Source: Candidatus Acidiferrales bacterium (GTDB taxonomy: Bacteria > Acidobacteriota > Terriglobia > Acidiferrales > UBA7541). From it: a stretch of 36,158 bases of DNA. The position numbers were made by a program, and so were the translations under genes. Positions 25,656-34,188 of this stretch are shown one piece after another. Location: assembly GCA_030038275.1 (NCBI GenBank), contig JASHPG010000055.1:1-36158 (forward strand). Reading direction: 5' to 3'. Under the pieces are notes generated by a model. That model did not search any database. It was not told the origin of the DNA and worked only from the letters and a program-made list of their open reading frames with translations. Every line of letters begins with the position of its first letter. The first letter of the stretch is position 1.

Positions 25656-27176
25656 ATGGCACGGACGGAAGAAACGCTCAAAGTTGGCAAGCGCAGCCTG
25701 ACGCTATCCAACGTTGATAAAGTTTTATATCCCACTGCCCGATTTACCAAGGGCCAGGTCATCGACTACTACATTCGCGTGGCCCGCTATATTCTTCCGC
25801 ATCTGAAAAACCGGCCGGTCACGCTGAAACGTTACCCGGACGGAGTTCGCGGAGAATTCTTCTACGAGAAAAACGCGCCGGCATTCACGCCGTCATGGGT
25901 AAAGCGGTTTTCCGTACAGCGGCAACTGCGCGGCGGCACGATCCATTACATCCTCATCAACGACCTGCCGACGCTCGTCTGGGTCGCGAACATGGCGAGC
26001 ATCGAACTGCATCCGTTTTTGCACCGCGCGCCAAAAATCAGCGTGCCGACGGAAATCGTGTTCGACCTCGATCCGGGCGAAGGAACGGACATTCTGGGTT
26101 GCGCGCGTGTGGCCACGCTCATTCGCGACGTGCTCGGTCAATTGAAACTGAAGTCGTTCGTGAAAGTATCGGGCTCGAAGGGATTGCAGGTGTACGTGCC
26201 GCTCAATCGTAATTTGACGTACGACGTGACGAAGGAATTTGCGAAGACGCTTGCTGAACTCATGCAGGAGCGGAATCCGGATTTGATTGTCGCGAAGATG
26301 GCCAAGGAGATGAGGAAACGAAAAGTATTTATCGACTGGAGCCAGAACACGGAAAGCAAAACAACGGTATGCGTTTATTCGCTGCGCGCGAAGTCCGATG
26401 TGCCGTACGTCTCGCTGCCGGTTACATGGGAGGAACTCGAGAAAGCGGTGCAGGCTAAAGATGTGCGGAGCTTGTATTTCGAGCCTGAACAGGCATTGAA
26501 GCGCTTGGAAACGGCGGGCGATCTGTTCGCGCAAATCGAGACTCTGAAGCAGGATTTACCGGGCGAAGTTTTGGCGGCGCTGAGGCAAACGGCGAAGCCG
26601 CTTGAGCAGTATCGTGAAAAGCGCGATTTTTCCTCCACTCCTGAGCCGACGCCGGTAGTCCCGGAAAGAAGCCGGCAAGGCAGCACGCGGCGGTTTGTAG
26701 TTCAAAAACACGCCGCGAGCCATTTGCATTACGACTTCCGGCTGGAAATGGAAGGAGTCCTGAAATCATGGGCGGTGCCGAAAGGACCGCCGCTGGAGTC
26801 GAACGTGAAGCGACTGGCTATGCCAGTCGAAGATCACCCCATCGCGTATCTCGACTTCGAGGGGATCATTCCCAAGGGGCAATACGGCGGCGGGACGGTG
26901 ATGGTCTGGGACATTGGCACATACAATCTGATCGAAGGAAACGTTCACAAAGGCTTCCTGAAATTTTATATGTCGGGCAAAAAGCTGAAGGGAGAATGGC
27001 TACTCACGCGAGCGCATGACGGGAATGGCGGCCGTCCAAAGTGGTTCCTGATTAAGGCAACGGCGAACGTCCTTCGGATTTCGAAGCGCAGGGCGGATCG
27101 GTCGGTGATCAGCGGAAGGACCATGGAGGAGATCGCCGCGCGCCCGGAGCACCAGTGGCAAAGCAGGGCCAGGTAA
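25656..27176 (+). CDS. LigD-like protein: NHEJ polymerase plus 3'-phosphoesterase domains, no ligase domain
   Basis: A 506-residue protein with two of the three LigD modules used in bacterial non-homologous end joining. Residues about 10-300 form the archaeo-eukaryotic-primase-type polymerase: Asp137/Asp139 in FDLDPGEG, SGSKGLQ at 172-178 (Gln178 in the place often held by His), and Asp227 in VFIDWSQN. Residues about 345-485 form the phosphoesterase: His352, His358 and Asp360 in KHAASHLHYDFRLE, and His394 in EDHPIAYLDFEG, all metal-site residues present. Between them is a Pro-rich linker. The ATP-dependent ligase module with its KxDG lysine is absent, and the protein ends soon after the phosphoesterase. 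No Ku gene is in the window. A separate ligase is therefore expected elsewhere. The ATG at 25656 follows a weak GGTGG site. Confidence 0.88.
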   Translation: MARTEETLKVGKRSLTLSNVDKVLYPTARFTKGQVIDYYIRVARYILPHLKNRPVTLKRYPDGVRGEFFYEKNAPAFTPSWVKRFSVQRQLRGGTIHYILINDLPTLVWVANMASIELHPFLHRAPKISVPTEIVFDLDPGEGTDILGCARVATLIRDVLGQLKLKSFVKVSGSKGLQVYVPLNRNLTYDVTKEFAKTLAELMQERNPDLIVAKMAKEMRKRKVFIDWSQNTESKTTVCVYSLRAKSDVPYVSLPVTWEELEKAVQAKDVRSLYFEPEQALKRLETAGDLFAQIETLKQDLPGEVLAALRQTAKPLEQYREKRDFSSTPEPTPVVPERSRQGSTRRFVVQKHAASHLHYDFRLEMEGVLKSWAVPKGPPLESNVKRLAMPVEDHPIAYLDFEGIIPKGQYGGGTVMVWDIGTYNLIEGNVHKGFLKFYMSGKKLKGEWLLTRAHDGNGGRPKWFLIKATANVLRISKRRADRSVISGRTMEEIAARPEHQWQSRAR

Positions 27177-27259
27177 AGCGGGTTGTCACAACTGGCACCG
27201 CTCGTGTCCAGCGACTCGCAGCATGGTGACGATTGACGCCCGGAATCGCCACCAAAGAC

Positions 27260-27277
27260 CCGCGCGGAGACGCGCGG
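27260..27277. terminator. GC-rich hairpin between convergent genes
   Basis: Arms CCGCGC (27260-27265) and GCGCGG (27272-27277) enclose GGAGAC, within the 162-bp gap between the LigD-like gene (plus, ends 27176) and the PQQ dehydrogenase gene (minus, ends 27339). Plausible transcription barrier, but no T-run is present. Confidence 0.35.
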
Positions 27278-27338
27278 CAGCGCCCGCGCTTGCCAGACGC
27301 AGACGCCACGTAACAACTACGATCCGCAGCAATTCCGA

Positions 27339-29411
27339 TCAGTTTTGCCCGTTTGGCTGATTCTGCTGTTCCTGTTCGGGAGCGGGCACAACGATGATTT
27401 CCCCGTATTGCCAGGGGTATTCCTTGCAATGGTAAATGTATGTCCCCGGCTTATCGAACGTGACCGTCGCGACATCCAGAGGATGCAACGCGCGCGTGGA
27501 CCAGGACCCGTCAAGAGCTTCGATCGTGTGAACCAAAGTTCCGTTGTTCTTGAAAGTGACCGGCGTACCGGCGGTCACTCGCGCGCGGTACGGGTTGAAA
27601 GCGTATTCGTCCGTCATGTAGTGTGACCCGGAGAGGCCCGAGTCCTGCCCGAGCGAAGCGGTTTGGATTGTTGAAGTGTTGGTGATGACGCCAGAAAACT
27701 CCTGTTCGGGCGGCGCGCGCGGTGCGGGCTGCTGCGGAAGCGTTCCACCGAGTTTGAAGGCCCAAACTTGGCCGCCCGCGATTGTGACGATGTATTCTTC
27801 GCCATTTTGTTCAAATGCGATCGGCGGACCGCCAGTGGCCGCGCCCGTTTGGAACTGCCAGACGAGATTCCCATTCGAGGCGTCGTACGCCCCCAGGTCG
27901 CCATTGCCCGGCGTCGCAAACACCAGACCGCCCGCCGTCGCCAGCGCGCCAGTGGGGCGATGGCCGCGAAATTCTTTTTTCCAGACGACCTTGTCCGTGC
28001 GGCTGTCAATCGCCGCCAAAACGCCAAAACTCAACCCGCTCAGACCCGGCACGTGCGCGCTGAAGCTGCCGCTAAAGTAATCCGGATCGGCGGCGCGCCG
28101 GAACCATTGCAAACCAGCGTTTCCCGACGCGTAGAAAAAGCGGGTCTGAGGATCGTATGCCATCGGATCGACGCGCATCCCGTAAACCGGCGCCAAAAGA
28201 TTTGGCCGATCAACGGAAGCGGGAGTGAAAAAGCAGCCGACGGTGAAGCCGGCGGGAAGCTTCTGAGTTCTCCAGTAGTTGCAGTCGGGCAGGACGGGCT
28301 CTGCGCCAACTGGGTACGGCTGCGTTTTCGAGGTCTTCTGAAACGCATCCTGATCGACTCGCCGATTGTCGATTTTTTCTAATGGCTGGCCAGTGGTGCG
28401 ATTGAGTATGAAGAGATAGCCGTCGGTGCGCATGGCCGCGATGGCCTTGACGGTCTGGCCGTTCACTTCCGCGTCAAACTGCACGAGCGGCTCGGCAACA
28501 TCGGCCTCCCAAATGTCGTGATGAACCACCTGGTAATGCCAGCGCAACTTCCCGCTCTTGTTATCAAGCGCGATCACCGAATCGGTGTAGAGGTTGTCGC
28601 CGGGGCGATTTTCCCCGCCATATTGCGGCACGGCGTTGCCGGTGGGATAGAAATCCAGACCCAACTGGGAATCGTAAGTCCCGTTTAACCAGATGGCGCC
28701 CCCGCCATGCTTCCACGCGTCGTTGTTTTTCGGCCAAGTGTCCGAACCTGGCTCGCCCGGCGACGGAATGATGAAAAAGCGCCAGACCTCGTGGCCAGTT
28801 TTGGCGTCAACGGCAACGATCTGTCCGCGGTATCCGAAATCGGCGTTCAAGCCGATCGATACGATGCCGTCGGCGTACAGCGGAGCGCCCGAAGAGCCGC
28901 CCACCACTTCGCCCGAAGGATTGTGCAGATCGGCCTTCCAAACAAACTCGCCGGTGTCTTCGCGGAGAGCAACGAGATAGGAATTCGAGAGGCCAACGAA
29001 CACCATGCCGTCGCCGACTGCCACGCCTCCGCGCGCCGGTTCGCCGCCGCGCTGCGCATGGTAGCGCCATGCGGTCTTGCCCGTGGCGATGTCCAGGGCA
29101 TAAACGTATGGCGGGGCGGTGAAGAGCAGCAAGCCGTGGTCCACCACCGCGCTGGCGCGAGCGGTAGGCGGCGGCACAATCTTATCCGAGACCCACGCCG
29201 CCCCCAGCTTGGAGATATTCCGCGAATCGATTTGGGTGAGCGGAGAATAGCGCGTGTTCTGCATGTCGCCGTTGACGGTGGGCCATTGCGCCCTCGCGGC
29301 CCGCGCGCCGATCGTCGAGAAGGCAATCACAATGGCCACACAAAACCCCGTACAGGCCGATCGGATTTGCCAAGCCCTACGTGTGATTCGAAGTCCCTTT
29401 CGTTCCATCAT
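27339..29411 (-). CDS. Periplasmic PQQ-dependent dehydrogenase with C-terminal cupredoxin-like domain
   Basis: Exported quinoprotein of 690 aa. The signal peptide is at about residues 12-42 (FCVAIVIAFSTIGARAARAQ). An eight-bladed PQQ propeller runs to about residue 560, with blade signatures such as NTRYSPLTQID, VYALDIATGKTAWRY and QIVAVDAKTGHEVWRF, and the WHYQVVHHDIWEAD segment typical of PQQ alcohol/sugar dehydrogenases. The last ~110 residues form a cupredoxin-like domain: His628 in LVHTIEA and Cys662 in YHCKEYPW. Tyr665 stands where a copper-binding His is expected, and no Met follows, so type 1 copper binding is doubtful. Two adjacent ATGs (29411, 29408) follow GGGAG. A promoter with a palindromic operator lies at 29451-29486, shared with the selenoprotein operon. 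Substrate unknown; likely an alcohol or aldose. Confidence 0.88.
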   Translation of the reverse strand: MMERKGLRITRRAWQIRSACTGFCVAIVIAFSTIGARAARAQWPTVNGDMQNTRYSPLTQIDSRNISKLGAAWVSDKIVPPPTARASAVVDHGLLLFTAPPYVYALDIATGKTAWRYHAQRGGEPARGGVAVGDGMVFVGLSNSYLVALREDTGEFVWKADLHNPSGEVVGGSSGAPLYADGIVSIGLNADFGYRGQIVAVDAKTGHEVWRFFIIPSPGEPGSDTWPKNNDAWKHGGGAIWLNGTYDSQLGLDFYPTGNAVPQYGGENRPGDNLYTDSVIALDNKSGKLRWHYQVVHHDIWEADVAEPLVQFDAEVNGQTVKAIAAMRTDGYLFILNRTTGQPLEKIDNRRVDQDAFQKTSKTQPYPVGAEPVLPDCNYWRTQKLPAGFTVGCFFTPASVDRPNLLAPVYGMRVDPMAYDPQTRFFYASGNAGLQWFRRAADPDYFSGSFSAHVPGLSGLSFGVLAAIDSRTDKVVWKKEFRGHRPTGALATAGGLVFATPGNGDLGAYDASNGNLVWQFQTGAATGGPPIAFEQNGEEYIVTIAGGQVWAFKLGGTLPQQPAPRAPPEQEFSGVITNTSTIQTASLGQDSGLSGSHYMTDEYAFNPYRARVTAGTPVTFKNNGTLVHTIEALDGSWSTRALHPLDVATVTFDKPGTYIYHCKEYPWQYGEIIVVPAPEQEQQNQPNGQN

Positions 29412-29450
29412 TACGTCTCCCGAAAAAATCGGCGCCTGACTCGCCGCACC

Positions 29451-29486
29451 TGTATAATTGCATCGTCGTATTGTTGTCAAGACACC
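29451..29486 (-). promoter_or_regulatory. Promoter of the PQQ dehydrogenase with palindromic operator over the -35 box
   Basis: On the minus strand, TTGACA (29480-29475) is followed after 18 bp by TATACA (29456-29451), 40 bases before the ATG. The -35 box lies inside the inverted repeat GTTGTC-AA-GACACC at 29473-29486 (5 of 6 pairs). The same element, perfect, overlaps the -35 of the selenoprotein operon at 33978-33991, and TGCCCGGC follows both. It is a likely MarR-type operator. Confidence 0.65.
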
Positions 29487-29549
29487 ATTGCCCGGCAACT
29501 CGCGCGACCGCGCGCTACGCGGCTCGATTGGGGATTATCGCATTCGAGC

Positions 29550-29579
29550 TTGGGCGCGCAAGCGGAGTTCTCTTATACT
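29550..29579 (+). promoter_or_regulatory. Candidate promoter of the marR-type gene
   Basis: TTGGGC (29550-29555, 3/6) and TATACT (29574-29579, 5/6) are separated by 18 bp and end about 26 bases before the ATG at 29606. The -10 is good, the -35 weak. The shared palindrome at 29473-29486 lies about 65 bp upstream, so autoregulation is possible but not obvious. Confidence 0.45.
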
Positions 29580-29605
29580 GAAACATCGTCTGTCCCGGAG
29601 AAAAA

Positions 29606-30187
29606 ATGGCGATGATGGCCGATGGCGCGCAGCCGATTCCGCGCCGCGCCGAACTTGAACCTGCCGCCATGCGCAAGGCAAATCCCGCAAAATCGGAGCA
29701 CCGCGAACGCGCTCCGCACATTGATACGCTGATTCAGCTCGTGTCGGTGCGCGTAGTCCGTGTTGCGGACTTGATTCTTCGAATCGGCAAAATTACCTTT
29801 GGCGGCCGCTTTGGACTGAAGCCGACGGACCTGCGGATTTTGATCATCCTCGGGGCCCATCAGCCGATCTCCGTGAACGAGGTCAGCCGCAGGACGCATA
29901 TCGATAAGGCATGGATCAGCCGGTCGCTGGGAGCTTTATTGCGAAGAAAGCTGATCAAAAAGACCGCGCATCCCGCCGATAGCAGAGCGTCGTCGCTTTC
30001 CTTGACCAAGAAAGGCGAAGCGCTGTTGCGCCAGATCGCTCCGGTTGCTGAAGAGTATCAGCGCCAGCTACTGCGCGGGCAGCAACGAAGCGAGGTAGAG
30101 CGCGTACTGGATTTGCTCGCGGAGCGGGCCGAGGAGATGTACCAGCAAACGGTTCCGCAGCGCAAAAATGCCCGCCGGCCGCGTTAG
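29606..30187 (+). CDS. MarR-family transcriptional regulator
   Basis: A 193-residue winged-helix regulator. The MarR core spans about residues 40-175: LKPTDLRILIILGAHQPISVNEVSRRTHIDKAWISRSLGALLRRKLIKK contains the wing's recognition helix (KAWISRSLGAL), then the wing HPADSRASSLSLTKKGEALL with the usual Asp-Ser-Arg-Ala pattern, then the dimerisation helices. A basic N-terminal extension of about 38 residues and a basic tail are unusual. GGAG lies 5 bases before the ATG. MarR proteins act as dimers on palindromes of roughly this size and release DNA on binding small, often aromatic, ligands. The only well-matched palindromes in this region lie at the promoters of the PQQ dehydrogenase and the selenoprotein operon, on either side of this gene. 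That makes them its likely targets. Confidence 0.88.
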   Translation: MAMMADGAQPIPRRAELEPAAMRKANPAKSEHRERAPHIDTLIQLVSVRVVRVADLILRIGKITFGGRFGLKPTDLRILIILGAHQPISVNEVSRRTHIDKAWISRSLGALLRRKLIKKTAHPADSRASSLSLTKKGEALLRQIAPVAEEYQRQLLRGQQRSEVERVLDLLAERAEEMYQQTVPQRKNARRPR

Positions 30188-30274
30188 ACGATCATTCACT
30201 CAATCGGTCAGATTCAGCACACCCCGCTGCCCTCGCTAATTTGCCCCCGAGTAGTCACCGGCTAGAGCCACAAG

Positions 30275-32053
30275 TTACGCCCATTCGTCGATGGATGTGC
30301 CACCCTCGGGCCTGAAATCGGTCGCAAACCAGACGCTGGCTGTCTTGCCGCCGGCCACAACCGTGTTGATGCCGTTGCCCGCAGCAAATGGCTTTATCAA
30401 CGTATCTCCCGGAACGGTCAACCAGTCGGCGTACGGTTTCAGTCCTTGGCGCGCCAACGGCGCCAGCATACTGGCGACGATAGAATTTCCCCAATACGAC
30501 GCCGCTGGTTTTTCGACGTTCTCGGAAAGCCACTTGCCAAGGGCTTCCTTGGAGCCGAACCCCTGAGCGCCTTTCAGCAACTCCGCGACCGAGGGATCCA
30601 TGATGATGGTCGCGCCCATCCCCGATAACGACGCCATGTAGTCGCGCATCAGCAGTTGCGGAGCGTAATGCTGCGCGGCCCAGCCGGTGCTGTTGATGAA
30701 ATTCCAGCCGGTGAATATCGTTACGATATTGTCGGAAGGTTTGTGTCCCATCTGCACGTGCAGGGGACGCCAGCCTTGCGGCAAGGACTCCTCGTTTTCC
30801 GCGAAACAAAGATTGTCGTAGCGCAGCGGATTGCTGAGCGATGCAAAGCCCGTCACGCCCTCGTTGTAACCCTGGATCGCCTTGTGAATGAGCGTCATCG
30901 ACCGGCCGATGACGGAATTCGCTTCGTTATCCGGCCCAAGCGCTCCCAGCCCGGAATTCATCCCAATCTTGTTGCGAATCGGACCGTTCACCACGATCAT
31001 CTGCGCGATCGAAGTTGTTGAGTCCATGTACGGCACTCGCGTGGAGAGCGCCAGAATCACGGGCAAATATTCGGGCTTGGCGCCGGCCATCACGGCAACG
31101 GTCGCGACTTTTTCCACGGTAAACGGGCGGCGCGCACCGAACGTTCCAGAACCGGATTTTATGATTTCATCAGGCTGGCGGCTGGTTCCCTTCAGCATGG
31201 CCGCGACTTTTTCTTCCGTGGGCAAGATCACCGGGTTGTAGTCGGTCCAGTGTCTGGCCATGAACAGGCGCTGTAAATTATCGGGCGTATCCGGCGGAAG
31301 CATGCGCGGCTCGGCAGCCGCCGCGCCAGGCGCAGGCCCGGACAATTTTTCCTCAGGGGTAAGCGGGCTGGTAAGCGCGTCCACAACGGCTTGCATGAAT
31401 GGCTTGCCGCTGACCATGTCTTTGCCTGCGACGAATTTCGCGGCTACCGCCTCGGGCTGTCCGGCGAACGGAAATGGCACGCCCACGAACCGAAGAGGCA
31501 TGCCGCTGTCGTACTTGAAGTAGGCGCCCAGGCCAAACGACACTACGTTGTCACCTGCGAGAGCGACGGTGGGGATCTGATACTTGCGCTCGATTTCTCC
31601 TGCTTCGCGGCTCACGGACGCGACGCAGCCGTGTCAACCAGCGACGCCGATAATTACAGCGTCTCCGTGGTTGTCGGCAATCTCCTTCCACAGCGCCGGA
31701 TCGTCAGTGACGAAGTTCCCGCTCTTGATCTTGTAGATCGTCTTCACACTGGGCATGTGCTGCGCGAACCAGCGTTGCATTTCGTGGAGAACGTCGCCGT
31801 TCTGCTGCATTCCTCCCCAGTCGAAGTCCACAACGTAAATTGTCTTCCCCTGTAAAGTGGCTAGCCGAGGCGCCAGCGGCACGCGATTCGCCAGCTTGGT
31901 TTCGATTCCGGGGTTCAGCACGGAGACTAAGCCTTCCGATCCGCAACCCGCGGCATCGGGCGCGGCCAGAGGAGCCGTGCGTGCAAACGCCGACGTACCA
32001 GCCGCGAGAGCCGGGCTGATTCCTAAGAGCGCCAACATTTTTCGCCGATCCAT
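30275..32053 (-). CDS. Tat-exported UGSC-family selenoprotein B (Sec140 encoded by in-frame TGA, U-H-G-C motif)
   Basis: A single 592-residue selenoprotein if the TGA at 31636-31634 is read as selenocysteine. Otherwise the frame splits into a 139-residue and a 446-codon piece. The frame is the same on both sides and reads IIGVAG-Sec-HGCVASVSREAG, giving Sec140-x-x-Cys143. The start ATG (32053) has GAGGAGG about 6 bases upstream, and the N-terminus MDRRKMLALLGISPAL is a twin-arginine signal. After the redox motif comes MPLRFVGVPFPF. A second domain follows with YNPVILPTEEKVAAMLKGTS, TVEKVATVAVMAGAKPEYLPVI and VVNGPIRNKIGMNSGLGALGP. These match the UGSC (seleno)protein family as I remember it. 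The end, SIDEWA, pairs with SINEWI of the paralog upstream, 42 bp away. A SECIS-like hairpin follows the TGA. The reaction is unknown; the motif implies thiol/selenol redox chemistry in the periplasm. Confidence 0.87.
31605..31623 (-). promoter_or_regulatory. SECIS-like hairpin in selenoprotein B mRNA
   Basis: Starting 11 bases after the TGA (31636-31634), the transcript has perfect arms UCGCG and CGCGA around the 9-base loop UCCGUGAGC. The loop's G and U fall 19 and 20 bases after the TGA, close to the GU of the E. coli fdhF SECIS loop (20-21 by my count). An alternative fold with arms CGGCU/AGCCG is possible. It was folded by eye only. Confidence 0.6.
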
Positions 32054-32095
32054 AATCGCCTCCTCGATTTCGATGCTATTCATGCCGTCGAGCCG

Positions 32096-33772
32096 TCAGA
32101 TCCATTCGTTGATCGACGCGCTCTTCACGTAATGCATCCCGCCGTAATCCCAGTACAAATTGTTCGACGATCCAGTAACCAAGATGTTGATCTGCGCCTT
32201 GCTTCGGAAATGCGGCGCGGACTCGCCCTGGCTCTGATAGAGGAAATCCGTCAGCTTATCGACGCTATCGTATCCCTCGCTCTTCATGTAGTTGGCCACG
32301 GCGGGGCTGAGTACCGCGAGAATCCCGAACAGTTGGTCCTGGTCGTTCGCGATGTTTTTAAGTTCCTGCGCGAAGTTCATGTCCTTGGACCAAACGGCGT
32401 ACTTGGAATTCTTCGCCGAAATCATTCCCCATCCCTCGAATATACTCACGGCGTTTTCATTCGGCTTGAACCCACGCCGGACGCTGAACGGCTCCCAGGG
32501 AGACTCCTTTTCGTTCTCCGCGATGATGATGTTCGCGTAATTCATGGGATTCCCGATCACGCCCATGTACGTCTGATCGACTTTGCCGCAGTTCCCGCCG
32601 TTGATTGAAAGCAGCGTGTACGCGCGCCCAATTGTTGCATTAGCATGACTGAAAGGGCCTAGCGCGCCGATATGGTAGTTCAATCCGATTTGATCGCGGA
32701 TCGGACCATTGATCACCACTGCTTCGGTAAACGAATTGTCGGAGCTCGATATCGATTCCTTGCCAATCGAGGCGATTGCCAAAATCACCGGAAAGTATTT
32801 CGGATCGGCGCCTGCCATCACCGCGTTCACGGCCACCTGCCTGACGGTATAGGACCAATATTCATATACCCCAGGCGTCGGCGACATCTTGCCAACCACA
32901 TCATCGGGCTTGCGGCTTGTCCCCTTGAGCATCGCGTCCACCCGCTCTTTCGTGGGCAAAACAACCGGCAGATAATCGGTCATTCTCTGCTTCATCAGCA
33001 GGCGCTGCAGGCTTTCCGCGGTTTCGGGCCCGTACGTCTCCGGCCCGGCGGACTGCGGGATCGTCCGGGTAGCCGTGTCTTCGCCGCTGATCGGTGTGGT
33101 CAGCTCTGCGACGATCTCCTGCATTACGGGCTTTCCCGTAATTGGATCGTTTCCGTCGATCACGTCGTGGCGTAGTTGTTCCGCCGTCTTCCCCCAAACG
33201 GGCGATTTGACGTACGTAAACCGCAGGTGCGGCATGCCCTTCTTGGCTGCGTTTTCTTCAACCAACTGCTGGAAGTATTGCGTGATGATGGAAACGGTCG
33301 GCTTGTGAAATTCGGATTCGAAGGAGATGTCGTGGCCAACGACCGCTGGCGAGCAGTAGCTTCAATGCCCCACTCCCATCACTACGGCATCGCCTTTGGC
33401 CTTGATCTCCGCCCACAGTGCCGGATCCACCTGAGGAAATCCGCCGGATTTGAGCCTGTAAACCGCCGTGACGCCGGGAACGTTCTGGTTGAACCATGCG
33501 ACCATTTCTTTCATCAGGACGTCCGTCCCGGGAAAGCCGTCGTCCACGAAATACACGGTCTTGCCATCGAGAGATTTCGGCCGCGGCGCCATTCCCAACA
33601 GCTGGATCGCTGGCGGCGTCCCCAACGGGCTTAGGATCGTAAGCTTTGGGTCGAAGTCGCCCCTGGCGCTTGTGGAGGCCATTGGTTCAGCGGCCCTCGC
33701 GGCATAGGAAGGCGCGGCGGCTGCCAGCGCCGGTGTGATTCCGAGCAACGACAACATCTTTCGTCGATCCAT
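32096..33772 (-). CDS. Tat-exported UGSC-family selenoprotein A (Sec137 encoded by in-frame TGA, U-S-Y-C motif)
   Basis: A 558-residue selenoprotein if the TGA at 33364-33362 is decoded as Sec. The frame continues without shift through VVMGVGH-Sec-SYCSPAVVGHD, so the redox motif is Sec137-x-x-Cys140. The 32 codons between the TGA and the next possible start read as good protein (FESEFHKPTVSIITQYFQQL), which argues against two separate genes. MDRRKMLSLLGITPALAAAAPSYAARA is a Tat signal peptide. MPHLRFTYVKSPVWGK, MTDYLPVVLPTKERVDAMLKGTS, QVAVNAVMAGADPKYFPVI and VVINGPIRDQIGLNYHIGALGP follow, colinear with selenoprotein B. GGAGGT lies 7 bases before the ATG. It is the first gene of the two-gene operon, driven by the operator-bearing promoter at 33957-33991. 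The physiological substrate is unknown. Sec synthesis genes must lie elsewhere. Confidence 0.87.
33335..33350 (-). promoter_or_regulatory. SECIS-like hairpin in selenoprotein A mRNA
   Basis: Arms GCCAG and UUGGC (one G-U pair) enclose the 6-base loop CGGUCG, 12-27 bases after the TGA (33364-33362). Two further pairs can form outside a three-base bulge. The GGUC in the loop matches the AGGUCU loop of the E. coli fdhF SECIS as I recall it, at nearly the same distance from the stop. It was folded by eye only. Confidence 0.65.
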
Positions 33773-34188
33773 CAGCGCACCTCCAATTTGTCTCGATCGT
33801 CGGCAAGCCCGCTTTCGCCTGGAGAGCGGAGAAGAAGAGAGGTGAAGATTTCTCAGCGGCCCGCATGTTGTTCGAACCTTCCGTTTGCGCCGTCAACATC
33901 TTCAGGCTAATGCTCAGGACCGATTGCTCCCGCCGGCTGATCGTTGCGGCGGGCCAAGTACAACAAACTCGATTGTAGTTGTCAAGACAACAAAATGCCC
34001 GGCGTGCCCGCGAATTTCTTGACAAACATGCTGCTTCCGGTATCTATTTCGGTGGTTCTTCCGGCATCCGCCGGCATTGGCGCGCGGCCAGACTGAGCCG
34101 GTGCTTTTGAAGTCGCTGCGTACCTCCGTGGGTGAAGGCGCATAATATATATAGGGCTCGTGGGGCAGGCGCGTAACGCAGGTGGCCT
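33773..34188. other. Divergent control region between selenoprotein operon and dikinase genes
   Basis: A 416-bp gap with no believable gene. It contains the selenoprotein promoter/operator at 33957-33991. On the plus strand a TTGACA at 34019-34024 has a poor TATCTA 16 bp further on, and an AT-rich run CATAATATATATA lies at 34141-34153. Either could serve the dikinase gene at 34189. The long leader of selenoprotein A (33773 to about 33950) shows no clear riboswitch fold by eye. Confidence 0.5.
33957..33991 (-). promoter_or_regulatory. Promoter of the selenoprotein operon with perfect palindromic operator
   Basis: On the minus strand, TTGACA (33985-33980) is followed after 17 bp by TGTACT (33962-33957). 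The perfect inverted repeat GTTGTC-AA-GACAAC spans 33978-33991 and contains the -35 box. It implies a leader of roughly 175 bases before the ATG at 33772. It is the twin of the site at 29473-29486. Confidence 0.7.

Noticed and set aside
26160-26220. Gln178 instead of His in the SGSKGLQ motif as proof of a dead polymerase
   Set aside because: I recall SGSKGLQ forms in other LigD-type polymerases, and both metal aspartates and Asp227 are present, so inactivity is not established.
31616-33361. Treating the post-TGA segments as separate genes with internal starts at 33265 and 31615
   Set aside because: Those starts lack ribosome sites and would discard family-like sequence directly after each TGA. 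The frame is continuous with the upstream part.
34019-34046. TTGACA...TATCTA as the promoter of the dikinase gene
   Set aside because: The -10 matches only 3/6 and the distance to the ATG is about 140 bp, so I do not list it as a feature.
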